Shown: positions 26,614-34,274 of the stretch, one piece after another
How positions within the stretch are numbered: the first letter of the stretch is position 1
Layout of the letters: every line of letters begins with the position of its first letter
Source: Sphingomonas sp. TREG-RG-20F-R18-01
GTDB lineage: Bacteria; Pseudomonadota; Alphaproteobacteria; Sphingomonadales; Sphingomonadaceae
Assembly (NCBI RefSeq): GCF_022662475.1
Contig: NZ_JAKNQQ010000005.1
Span: 124,001-188,000, forward strand
DNA length: 64,000 nucleotides
Reading direction: 5' to 3'
Program-made: the position numbers and the translations under genes
Notes under the pieces: generated by a model
What the model saw: only the letters and a program-made list of their open reading frames with translations
What the model was told of the DNA's origin: nothing
The model's database searches: none

Positions 26614-26641
26614 AACACCCCGCCGGCCACGGCGGGGTGTT
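26614..26641 (+). terminator. Strong hairpin after the chemoreceptor gene
   Basis: AACACCCCGCC (26614-26624) pairs perfectly with GGCGGGGTGTT (26631-26641) around a six-base loop, 24 bases after the chemoreceptor stop. The T-rich tail is short (TGTGT). Confidence 0.75.
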
Positions 26642-26923
26642 GTGTCGCATGGAGGGTAGCGATCCGCACCCCATCCGCCGCAGGACGGATGCGCCGGCCA
26701 AGTTCACATGAATCGGACAGCGTTGCAGCAAGTCCCGAGCTTGCGCGCGCGCCTCAAAGGGTAAGACGGGGTTCCCGGCCCTGCCTGGCCGATAGCCAGG
26801 CGATCCGCAGCGCGTATGCGCCGGGACCGCGCCGGGTGCGCGACGGGTTGGCAACGATCTCGGGGATTGCGCCAGGCCGATCGTTCGTCACGCCGGCATG
26901 GCGGCCATACGGTTGGCGGCGTC
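26642..26923. other. Stretch without a convincing gene between chemoreceptor and fliX-like gene
   Basis: About 280 bases between the chemoreceptor terminator and the end of the FliX-like gene. Open frames on both strands are short and Arg-rich or lack start signals. A minus-strand frame ending near 26757 gives a plausible tail (GVTNDRPGAIPEIVANPS) but no recognised family. I see no other feature. Confidence 0.4.
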
Positions 26924-27361
26924 TCAAGCGATCCGTTCGTGCCGGGCGAGTTCGACCCGAACGCGCACCTCGACATCGCGGGCGATCGCTGCCGCCTGGG
27001 GATCGTCCGGGGGAACGAAGTGGTCGGCCCATTCGGCCAGATCGGCCAAGAGCGCGGACGGAACCGGACCCGCCAGCGTCGCTGCATGCAGCCGTTCGAG
27101 CAGGCTAACCCCGCGGTCGACCGCGACGACCGCTCGACCGCGGCGCTCGCGCGGGGGTTCGGTCGCGGCGAGCGCGACCAGCATCTGGACCGAGGTGGCG
27201 GCCTGCAAGGGGCGCGGCGGCGGGGGAAGATCGATCGCGGGCGCCACGGCATCGGTCGCGCGGAATGCACCGCTGACGCGCGAGAGCGCCCCGAGCAATG
27301 CCTGTACCGGCAACGAAACCCCTTCGACCCGCAAAACCTCTTCTCCACGACGAACCGACAT
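26924..27361 (-). CDS. fliX: FliX-like class II flagellar assembly regulator
   Basis: FliX in Caulobacter links basal-body assembly to FlbD activity. The 145-residue protein carries the family's C-terminal pattern: RRGRAVVAVDRGVSLLERL, then LLADLAEWADHFVPP and a helical end VEVRVRVELARHE. Its N-terminal 60 residues are Pro/Ala-rich and poorly conserved, as in the family. It diverges from flgI, the same arrangement as in Caulobacter, and an FlbD-like gene is present at 36288, which supports the call. Similarity is limited to motifs, so the name is moderately sure. Confidence 0.7.
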   Translation of the reverse strand: MSVRRGEEVLRVEGVSLPVQALLGALSRVSGAFRATDAVAPAIDLPPPPRPLQAATSVQMLVALAATEPPRERRGRAVVAVDRGVSLLERLHAATLAGPVPSALLADLAEWADHFVPPDDPQAAAIARDVEVRVRVELARHERIA

Positions 27362-27373
27362 CGCCTTGTCTTT

Positions 27374-27380
27374 CTATAAG
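27374..27380 (+). promoter_or_regulatory. CTATAAG -10-like box upstream of flgI
   Basis: CTATAAG ends 39 nt before the flgI ATG within the 58-bp gap shared with the divergent fliX-like gene. It is identical to the flbT box. Confidence 0.4.
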
Positions 27381-27419
27381 AGAAGCGAACGGCGTTCGGT
27401 GGCCGGAGGGAAGCGAAAT

Positions 27420-28544
27420 ATGCGCAGCGCCGCGAGAAACCCCATTAGGCTTCTTTTGCCATTGATCGGAGCGCTCGCGCTGCTGCTGCCCGGCCCGGCA
27501 ATCGCCAATGGCCGGATCAAGGACGTCGTCGATGTCGAGAACGTCCGGCCCAACCAACTGGTCGGCTATGGCATCGTCGTCGGGCTGGCAGGCACGGGCG
27601 ACCGTACCCGCAACGCGCCCTTTACCGAGGAATCGCTCCAGGCGATGCTCGAACGGATGGGCGTCAACGTCCGCGGTTCCCCGCTCAAGACGCAGAACGT
27701 CGCGGCGGTATCGATCACTGCGACCATGCCCCCGTTCGCGCGCGCCGGGTCACGGATCGACGTCACCGTCTCGGCGATCGGCGATGCGACCAGTCTGCAG
27801 GGTGGCACGCTGATCGTCTCCTCGCTCCGCGCGCTCGATGGCGAAATCTATGCAGTCGCCCAGGGACCGCTCGCGGTTTCGGGGTTCAAGGCGCAAGGGG
27901 CTGGTGCCAGCGTCAGCCGCGGCGTCGCCACGTCCGCGCGGATCGCCGATGGGGCGATCATCGAACGCGAAGTGCCATACGCATTGCGGTCGGCCACGAC
28001 GCTCAAGCTTGCGCTTAAGAACCCCGATTTCACCACCGCCAATACCATCGCCGCGGCGGTCAACGGGCGGTTCGCGGGAACGGCGACGGTGCTCGATCCG
28101 GCGACGGTCGAGCTTCGGTCCAGCAGCGGGTTCCCCGGCTCGGTGGTCGACCTGGTCGGCGCGATCGAGAACCTTCCGGTCAAGGTCGACCAGCCCGCGC
28201 GCGTCGTCATCAACGAGGCGTCGGGGACCGTCGTCATGGGTGCCGACGTGCGGATCAGCCCGGTGGCGATCGCGCAAGGAGGGCTGACGATCAGCGTTAC
28301 CGAGAGCCCGGTCGTGTCCCAGCCAGCGCCGCTGTCGAACGGGCAGACCACGACCGTCCCGCGCACCGCGATTTCCGTGGACGATGGCAGCAAGGCGTCG
28401 CTCGGTCTGGTGGGTGGCGAACCCACGCTGGCTGCGCTGGTGTCCGGGCTCAACACGCTCGGGGTCAGCCCGCGCGACCTGATCACCATTCTGCAGGCCG
28501 TGAAAAGCGCAGGCGCGCTCCAGGCCGACATCCAGGTCCAGTGA
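27420..28544 (+). CDS. flgI: Flagellar P-ring protein FlgI
   Basis: FlgI is exported by Sec and builds the P-ring around the rod in the peptidoglycan layer. The 374-residue protein has a signal peptide (about residues 1-29, LLLPLIGALALLLPGPAIA) followed by the family start NGRIKDVVDVENVRPNQLVG and GYGIVVGLAGTGD, with the usual ending SPRDLITILQAVKSAGALQA. GGAGGG precedes the ATG at 27420; longer upstream frames are rejected. It is first in the flgI-flgJ-flgN-like operon. Confidence 0.96.
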   Translation: MRSAARNPIRLLLPLIGALALLLPGPAIANGRIKDVVDVENVRPNQLVGYGIVVGLAGTGDRTRNAPFTEESLQAMLERMGVNVRGSPLKTQNVAAVSITATMPPFARAGSRIDVTVSAIGDATSLQGGTLIVSSLRALDGEIYAVAQGPLAVSGFKAQGAGASVSRGVATSARIADGAIIEREVPYALRSATTLKLALKNPDFTTANTIAAAVNGRFAGTATVLDPATVELRSSSGFPGSVVDLVGAIENLPVKVDQPARVVINEASGTVVMGADVRISPVAIAQGGLTISVTESPVVSQPAPLSNGQTTTVPRTAISVDDGSKASLGLVGGEPTLAALVSGLNTLGVSPRDLITILQAVKSAGALQADIQVQ

Positions 28545-28837
28545 TGACCCCGATCCGTCCCTCCATCGCCGCCGCCGTCGCACCTGCCGTGCCCACGCCG
28601 AAGGATCGCGCCACCGCGCAATCGTTCGAGGCGGTGTTCCTTGGCCAGATGACGCAATTGATGATGGACAGCGTCGACACCGGCAGTTTTTCGGGCGGGC
28701 ATGGCGAGGAGGTGTTTCGCGGCGTGCTGGCGGAAAAGCTCGGCACGGCGATGGCCGCGCGCGGTGGCTTGGGGCTCGCGCCGGCGGTGCTCGACCAGAT
28801 CATGCGCCTCAAGCAAGGAACTCCCGATGCCAGCTGA
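28544..28837 (+). CDS. flgJ: Rod-binding protein of the FlgJ N-terminal type
   Basis: A 97-residue protein matching the rod-capping half of FlgJ: AQSFEAVFLGQMTQLMMDSV and EEVFRGVLAEKLGTAMA. The muramidase half of enterobacterial FlgJ is missing, as in most alphaproteobacteria; the transglycosylase gene at 16904 may supply it. The ATG overlaps the flgI stop (TGATG). Confidence 0.88.
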   Translation: MTPIRPSIAAAVAPAVPTPKDRATAQSFEAVFLGQMTQLMMDSVDTGSFSGGHGEEVFRGVLAEKLGTAMAARGGLGLAPAVLDQIMRLKQGTPDAS

Positions 28838-29249
28838 CCTGCTCGATCTCGTACAGTCGCTTACCCAATTGATCGGGGAAGAAACCGCGTTGCTTGGGCA
28901 ACCCGGCGGCTACCGCCGCATCGGCGCCCTGGCGACCGCCAAGGCACGGGTCGTCGCCCTGATCGAGACGCGCCTGGCGCAGCTCGCGCGCGAGACACCG
29001 GATTGGGTGGAAACGCTCGAGCCCGCTGTCCGCGCCGGGCTGGCCGACGCGTCCGAGACGCTGATGCATGCCGCGCGGGCCAATGGCGCCGTGCTCGCGC
29101 GGCAGATCGCCCTGTCCGACGAGCTGCTCGCCGCGATCGCGCAGGAAGCGCAGCGGCGGACGGGCGCCACCGCGACCGCTTATGGCGCGGGCGGGCTGTT
29201 GTGGAGCACCGAACAGGCCGCGCCGATCGCGATCAATACCAGCCTGTAG
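28827..29249 (+). CDS. flgN: FlgN-like export chaperone
   Basis: A 140-residue helical protein following flgJ, overlapping its end by 11 bases, with AAGGAA upstream of the ATG. The family FlgN binds FlgK and FlgL and delivers them to the export gate. The N-terminus (LLDLVQSLTQLIGEETALL) and the paired helices fit, as does the position behind flgI-flgJ, where Caulobacter has flbY. Sequence in this family is weakly conserved. Confidence 0.7.
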   Translation: MPADLLDLVQSLTQLIGEETALLGQPGGYRRIGALATAKARVVALIETRLAQLARETPDWVETLEPAVRAGLADASETLMHAARANGAVLARQIALSDELLAAIAQEAQRRTGATATAYGAGGLLWSTEQAAPIAINTSL

Positions 29250-29363
29250 CGGCCGGGTTCGGAACGCCGCTGGCGGCGTCGCAGCAGCGACCGCCGACGT
29301 TCACCCCATGGGGACGGGTTGGGAAATTCGACGGTCGAGCGCAGATCGGCGTTCCGGCGCGTT

Positions 29364-29777
29364 CTAACCCCCGCGCTTCCCGAGCGCCGTCTGCAGCAAC
29401 GCCTGCTGCTTGCGATAGATGTTCGTGACCGCGGCGAAGTCCGCCTGGATCTGGCCCATCTTGAGCAACTGGTCCTCGAGCGTCACGTTGTTGCCATCGG
29501 CCTTGGTCTCGAACGTGTCGGGATCGGCCACGATACCGGCCCCCGCCCCGGGCCGCGCGCCCAGGGCGATCATCGCTGCGGTCGGCGCGACCCGGGGGGA
29601 CGCGATACGCGCCCCCCCGGCAGCGCTGACCAGATCGGTGAAATCCGGCGCGGCAACGTCCTGCGCCTTGAACCCCGGTGTCTCGCTATTAGCGATGTTC
29701 TGCGCGACGACGCGCTGGCGGTCGGCCAGATAATGCATCTGGCGGGCGGCACCGGCGATCAGGTCCGTCATGATCAT
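29364..29777 (-). CDS. flgB: Flagellar proximal rod protein FlgB
   Basis: FlgB is a proximal rod subunit. The 137-residue protein has the rod/hook N-terminal motif (QRVVAQNIANSETPGFKAQD) and the C-terminal helix KMGQIQADFAAVTNIYRKQQA of the family. Two in-frame ATGs (29777, 29771) are possible; GGAA lies 4 and 10 bases upstream of them. It is an isolated gene, convergent with the flgN-like gene and divergent from fliG; flgC and fliE, its usual partners, are not in the window. Confidence 0.93.
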   Translation of the reverse strand: MIMTDLIAGAARQMHYLADRQRVVAQNIANSETPGFKAQDVAAPDFTDLVSAAGGARIASPRVAPTAAMIALGARPGAGAGIVADPDTFETKADGNNVTLEDQLLKMGQIQADFAAVTNIYRKQQALLQTALGKRGG

Positions 29778-29834
29778 GGCATTCCATCAAAAGTGTATTG
29801 CTGACCACGGAGCCCGGACGGCTGCGGCGTCGCT

Positions 29835-29843
29835 CTATAATAG
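29835..29843. promoter_or_regulatory. Bidirectional CTATAATAG box between flgB and fliG
   Basis: CTATAATAG reads CTATAAT on the plus strand, 55 nt before fliG, and CTATTAT on the minus strand, 59 nt before flgB. One near-palindromic site could serve both genes. Confidence 0.45.
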
Positions 29844-29896
29844 ACATGCCGCGCGCCGTCCGGCCGCGTTAACGATGTTGCTGGAGCAGTCCCGCC

Positions 29897-30928
29897 ATGC
29901 TGATGGCCCCCGTCGCCGAACCCCCCGAGCTCAAACGGTTCTCGCAGCGCGAACGCGCCGCCGCCCTGATGCTTGCCCTGGGGCAGGATTATGGCGCGCC
30001 GATCTGGGAGCAATTGTCGGTCGAGGAAATGAAGGAACTGTCGGCGGCGATGGCGCAGCTCGGCCGCGTTCCGGCGCAGGTCGTCGAACATCTCCTCCTG
30101 CAGTTTACGACGGAGATCTCCACCCTCGCCTCCTGCCACGGGTCGTTCGAGTCCACCGAGCGACTGCTCAACGGCATCATGACGCCCGAGCGGGTAAAGG
30201 ACATCATGGAAGACATCCGCGGTCCTTCGGGCCGGACGATGTGGGACAAGTTGTCGAACGTCAGCGAGGGCGTGCTCGCGGGGTATCTGAAGAACGAATA
30301 CCCGCAGACGATTGCGGTGATCCTGTCGAAGCTCAAGTCGGACCATGCGGCGCGCGTGCTCGCCACCCTGCCGCGCGATCTTGCGGTAGACGTCGTCCAG
30401 CGGATGCTGCGGATGGATACCGTGCAGAAGGAGGTGCTCGCGCAGGTCGAGGCGACGCTCAAGAACGAATTCATGGCCAACTTCGCCCGCTCGCAAAGGC
30501 GCGATCCGCATGAGGCGATGGCGGAGCTGTTCAACGCGATGGACCGCGCGACCGAGGAAGCGATGCTCGAGGCGCTCGACGCCAAGGCACCGGACTCGGC
30601 CGAGCGGATCCGCGCGCTGATGTTCACGTTCGAGGATCTGGCCAATCTCCTGCCCGCCGCGATCGCGGTCATCGTCCGGCAGGCCGACAAGCGTCAGATG
30701 GCGCTGGCGCTGAAGGGTGCGCCGGAGGTCATTCGCCAGCTGTTCTTCTCGACCATGACCGAACGCTCGGCCAAGCTGCTGCGCGAGGACATGGCGGGCA
30801 TGGGGCCGATCCGCGCCCGCGATTGCGAGGAAGCGCAGAATACGCTGGTGCGGCTCGCCAAGTCACTCGTCGAACGCGGGGAGATCGTGCTGGTCGACCC
30901 GAAGAGCGACGATACGATGATCCTGTAA
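29897..30928 (+). CDS. fliG: Flagellar motor switch protein FliG
   Basis: FliG is the rotor protein that contacts MotA and the MS ring. The 343-residue protein has the N, middle and C domains: RAAALMLALGQDYGAPIW at the start, the EHPQ-equivalent EYPQTIAVILS in the middle domain, and the C-terminal torque helix region (LFFSTMTERSAKLLREDMAG) with its charged residues. Start ATG at 29897 with GGAG upstream. It heads the fliG-fliH-H-NOX-GGDEF/EAL group. Confidence 0.96.
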   Translation: MLMAPVAEPPELKRFSQRERAAALMLALGQDYGAPIWEQLSVEEMKELSAAMAQLGRVPAQVVEHLLLQFTTEISTLASCHGSFESTERLLNGIMTPERVKDIMEDIRGPSGRTMWDKLSNVSEGVLAGYLKNEYPQTIAVILSKLKSDHAARVLATLPRDLAVDVVQRMLRMDTVQKEVLAQVEATLKNEFMANFARSQRRDPHEAMAELFNAMDRATEEAMLEALDAKAPDSAERIRALMFTFEDLANLLPAAIAVIVRQADKRQMALALKGAPEVIRQLFFSTMTERSAKLLREDMAGMGPIRARDCEEAQNTLVRLAKSLVERGEIVLVDPKSDDTMIL

Positions 30929-30943
30929 TCGGAGACGCACTTC

Positions 30944-31639
30944 ATGGACCTGTCGTTTCAAGCGCGCCCGTTCGCCTTCGACCGGGTGTTCAAGACCGTG
31001 CCGACGCACGATACCAATCCCGATCGCGACGCGACCTCGCTGGCGATCGAGTTGGAGCTGTTGCAAGCCGACATGGCGCGCCGCGACGACGCGCATCGCG
31101 CCGAATTGGCGCGTGCGCGCTGCGACGGGTTCGAAGCGGGGCTCGTCCACGCTCGCGCGGATCGCGAAACCGCCTTGCTCGCGGCGATCGATGCGCTGAA
31201 TGCCGGGGTCGAAGCGATGACCGACGATCTCGGCGAGACGCGCGCGCATCTGGCGCGCGACGCCGCGGAGCTCGCGCGGGTCGCGGCGACGCAGCTTGCG
31301 GCGCACACCCTCGCGCTGGCGCCGACCGCGCCGATCGATGCAGCCATCGGCCGCGCGCTGGCCCAGGTGTCGCGCGGCACCGAGCTCGTGGTCCGCGTCC
31401 ATCCCGACCTGTTGTCGGATGTCACCGACCGCATCACGCTGCGCCAGGCGCAGGACCGGCGGCGGCTGAATCTGCATGTCGAGGCCGACGCCTCCTTGGC
31501 CCCGGGCGACGCACGGATCGACTGGGACGAGGGCGGCCTGTACCTCGACCGCGCCGCGCGCGAGGCAGTGGTCGGCAACGAATTCGAAACCTTATTGGCG
31601 CACCATCACGCTGTTCCAGGAGAGTGCTCGGTCCAATGA
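30944..31639 (+). CDS. fliH: FliH-like export ATPase regulator
   Basis: FliH restrains and localises the FliI ATPase. The 231-residue protein has an acidic, coiled-coil N-terminal half (about 30-125) and a C-terminal part (ELVVRVHPDLLSDVT, then ARIDWDEGGLYLDR) that fits the FliH/type III stator family. GGAG is present upstream of the ATG. Gene order after fliG is standard (Caulobacter flbE). Its stop overlaps the H-NOX start. Confidence 0.82.
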   Translation: MDLSFQARPFAFDRVFKTVPTHDTNPDRDATSLAIELELLQADMARRDDAHRAELARARCDGFEAGLVHARADRETALLAAIDALNAGVEAMTDDLGETRAHLARDAAELARVAATQLAAHTLALAPTAPIDAAIGRALAQVSRGTELVVRVHPDLLSDVTDRITLRQAQDRRRLNLHVEADASLAPGDARIDWDEGGLYLDRAAREAVVGNEFETLLAHHHAVPGECSVQ

Positions 31640-32175
31640 AAGGTGTTATCTTCAACCTCCTGGAAGAGGCCGTCTCGATCGAGCACGGACCCGACACATG
31701 GACCGACCTGATCGACGCCGCGAATATCGATGGCGCGTTCACCTCGCTCGGAAGCTATCCCGACGAAACCATGCTGGCGCTGGTCGACACCGCCGCCGCC
31801 GCGACCGGCGAGACACCCGCGAACGTGCTGCGGTGGTTCGGCGAAGCGGCGATGCCGTTGCTGGCCGAGCGCTATGGCGTGTTCTTCGAGGGCCATCGCG
31901 GCGCACGGAGCTTTATCCTCAGCGTCAACGAGATCATCCATCCCGAAGTCCGAAAACTCTATTCAGGGGCCGGCTGCCCGCATTTCCAGTTCAGCACCGC
32001 CACCGATGGCGACCTGATCATAGGCTATCAGTCACCCCGTCGCCTGTGCGCGCTGGCGGAGGGTTTCATCCGCGGCGCAGCGTCGTTTTACGGCGAACGG
32101 GTGACGATCTCGCATCTCGCCTGCATGCTGGAGGATAGCCCGCTGTGTCGCATCCGCGTGCGGTGGGACGGATGA
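31636..32175 (+). CDS. H-NOX heme nitric-oxide sensor
   Basis: A 179-residue H-NOX domain protein. His102 (IIHPEVRKLY) is the proximal heme ligand and Tyr131-x-Ser133-x-Arg135 (YQSPR) holds the heme propionates; these are the same numbers as in the model H-NOX from Caldanaerobacter. Residue 140 is Leu instead of the tyrosine that stabilises O2 there, so this should sense NO and not bind O2. It overlaps fliH at its start and the GGDEF-EAL gene at its end, so the pair is co-translated; H-NOX proteins elsewhere regulate an adjacent diguanylate cyclase/phosphodiesterase. Sitting inside a flagellar operon is unusual. Confidence 0.93.
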   Translation: MKGVIFNLLEEAVSIEHGPDTWTDLIDAANIDGAFTSLGSYPDETMLALVDTAAAATGETPANVLRWFGEAAMPLLAERYGVFFEGHRGARSFILSVNEIIHPEVRKLYSGAGCPHFQFSTATDGDLIIGYQSPRRLCALAEGFIRGAASFYGERVTISHLACMLEDSPLCRIRVRWDG

Positions 32176-34163
32176 AACATGCCCTAGTGGCGGCACCTCC
32201 CACGGCAGAGCAACGCCTTGCCCGCGCCGAGCGTATGGCGCAACGCGAGCGCAAGGCACGGCTCGAGGCGGAACGTATCGCCGAGCATGGCTTGCGCACG
32301 CTGTACGAAAGTCAGCAGCGACTGCAATTGCTGCAGCACATCACCGATCTCGCCAATCGGGCGCGCAGCATTCCCGAGGCGCTGGGGGCGGCGCTCGAGG
32401 CCATTTGCCAGCGCATGAACTGGACCATCGGCAATGTCCTCATGGTGTCGGACGACCGTACGCACGTCGAGGGCTGCGATATCTGGCGAGCGACCGATGC
32501 GACCGGTGCGATGGCGTTTGTCGAAGCCTCCCGCCGAACGCGCTTCCAGCGTGACGAGGGCCTTCCCGGTCGGGTGTTCGACAGCGCGCGATCGGAATGG
32601 ATCGCCGATCTCGGACATTCCTCGCTCTTCGTGCGCGCGGCGATCGCCGAACGCTGTGGTCTCGGAACAGGTTGTGCCTTTCCGGTGCTGGCGGGGGACG
32701 AGGTCGTTGCCGTGCTCGAATTCTACATGCGCCAGGCGATCCCGTCGGATCCCGAGATGATCGGGATCCTCGAACAGGCCGGAGTCCAGCTGGGCCGTGT
32801 CTTCGAACGCGACCGTGCCCAGCGCGCGCTGATCCACGATGCGCTGCACGACCCGCTGACGGGGCTGCCCAACCGCGCGTTGTTCAACGACCGGCTACAG
32901 GCCAGCTTCGATCGGCTGGCGCCGATCCGGCGGCATGCGCTTGCCGTGATGGTTCTCGATCTCGACGGGTTCAAGCTCGTCAACGACACGCTTGGCCATC
33001 ACGCCGGCGACCGCGTCCTGATCCGCGTTGCGGACGTATTGCGCGACACGCTTGCGGAACTGGAGGCGCAGCGCGACGCCGAAGGCTGCGCCTACCGCAC
33101 CTCGGCCGCGCGCATGGGGGGTGACGAGTTCACGGTTCTGATCGAGCATCTCGCGGGGGAGGATCTGGCGGGAGACGCCACGATCGAACGGATCGCGACG
33201 AGGCTGCACGAGAACCTGGCGCTATCGAACGAGTCCGGTCACGTCGGCGCCTCGATCGGCTACGCCACCGGACATGTCGCTCACGCCACGGTCGATCAGC
33301 TGCTGCGCGATGCCGATCTGGCGATGTACGAAGCCAAGGCGGGCGGGCGCGGCCGGACCGTCGGGTTCAGCGAGGCGCTCAGCGAAGCGCTGCATGATCG
33401 TGCCCGGCTGACCAACGAGCTGCGCGACGCGATCGAGCGAGAGGAATTCGAACTCGACTACCAACCGATCGTGACGCTCGATTCGGCCAAGGCGGTGTGC
33501 GGGTTCGAGGCGCTGGTCCGCTGGAACCACCCGATCCGTGGTCGCCTGCTGCCCGCCGAGTTCATCGACGTCGCGGAAAACAGCGGCCTGATCCTCTTCC
33601 TGGGCGATTGGGTCTTGCGGCAGGCGTGCGCCACCGCGGCAACCTGGCCCAGTGTCGGGAACCGCCCTCCGTTCATCAGCATCAACATCTCGGCGCGCCA
33701 GTTCGCCCAGCCCGGTTTCGCCGCTCGCGTCCGCCAGATCGTGCTGGAAACAGGCGTGGATCCGACACGGATTCGCCTGGAACTGACCGAAAGCACCGCG
33801 ATCGTCGACATCGATCATACGTGTCAGGTGATCCAGGAAATCCGCAAATGGGGCGTGCAGACTAGTCTCGACGACTTCGGGACCGGCTTCTCGTCTTTGT
33901 CATCGCTGCATCGGCTGCCGTTCGACGTGCTCAAGATCGATCGCAGCTTCATCACGGCGATGGACGGGCATGGCAAGGGCGACGGCATTGTCCGGGCGAT
34001 CGTCGCGCTGGCGCACACCATCGGCATGACGATCGTCGCGGAAGGGATCGAGACTCCTGCCCAGGCGCAGCTGCTGATCGACTTGGGCTGCGAACTCGGA
34101 CAGGGGTATCACTTCGGCCGTCCGGCGCTCGCCAGCCAGGCGGCGGCGCTGCTCGCGTCCTGA
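32172..34163 (+). CDS. GGDEF-EAL protein with GAF domain, H-NOX partner
   Basis: A 663-residue cytoplasmic c-di-GMP enzyme. A coiled-coil N-terminus (about 15-50) leads into a GAF domain (about 55-215), a GGDEF domain with intact MGGDEF (about residue 315) and an EAL domain with intact catalytic residues (FEALVRW, SINISARQF, LELTES, DDFGTG, LKIDRSF, AEGIET). The inhibitory RxxD site before GGDEF reads RTSA, so product inhibition is probably lost. It is coupled to H-NOX, so NO likely sets the balance of c-di-GMP synthesis and breakdown and thereby motility; the direction is not visible from sequence. Confidence 0.92.
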   Translation: MKHALVAAPPTAEQRLARAERMAQRERKARLEAERIAEHGLRTLYESQQRLQLLQHITDLANRARSIPEALGAALEAICQRMNWTIGNVLMVSDDRTHVEGCDIWRATDATGAMAFVEASRRTRFQRDEGLPGRVFDSARSEWIADLGHSSLFVRAAIAERCGLGTGCAFPVLAGDEVVAVLEFYMRQAIPSDPEMIGILEQAGVQLGRVFERDRAQRALIHDALHDPLTGLPNRALFNDRLQASFDRLAPIRRHALAVMVLDLDGFKLVNDTLGHHAGDRVLIRVADVLRDTLAELEAQRDAEGCAYRTSAARMGGDEFTVLIEHLAGEDLAGDATIERIATRLHENLALSNESGHVGASIGYATGHVAHATVDQLLRDADLAMYEAKAGGRGRTVGFSEALSEALHDRARLTNELRDAIEREEFELDYQPIVTLDSAKAVCGFEALVRWNHPIRGRLLPAEFIDVAENSGLILFLGDWVLRQACATAATWPSVGNRPPFISINISARQFAQPGFAARVRQIVLETGVDPTRIRLELTESTAIVDIDHTCQVIQEIRKWGVQTSLDDFGTGFSSLSSLHRLPFDVLKIDRSFITAMDGHGKGDGIVRAIVALAHTIGMTIVAEGIETPAQAQLLIDLGCELGQGYHFGRPALASQAAALLAS

Positions 34164-34223
34164 CCCCGCCCGCCGACCCGGCAACTTTTTCCGCCCGGCA
34201 ACACCTGCCGCCCCGCCCCCTCC

Positions 34224-34230
34224 CTATAAT
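34224..34230 (+). promoter_or_regulatory. CTATAAT -10-like box upstream of fliF
   Basis: CTATAAT ends 44 nt before the fliF TTG start in a 111-bp gap, the same spacing as at motA. Confidence 0.45.
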
Positions 34231-34274
34231 TCGGCAAAGGGGCCACGCCGCCCCGCAACGCCACGGGGTCGCGC

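Noticed and set aside
26754..27032. Possible minus-strand gene fragment in the gap after the chemoreceptor
   Set aside because: Overlaps the FliX-like gene, has no ribosome-binding site and no recognised family.
9933..34274. Sigma-54 (-24/-12) promoters upstream of flagellar genes
   Set aside because: I looked for TGGCAC-N5-TTGC in the gaps before motA, flaF, flbT, flgE, flgI, flgB/fliG and fliF and saw no convincing match.
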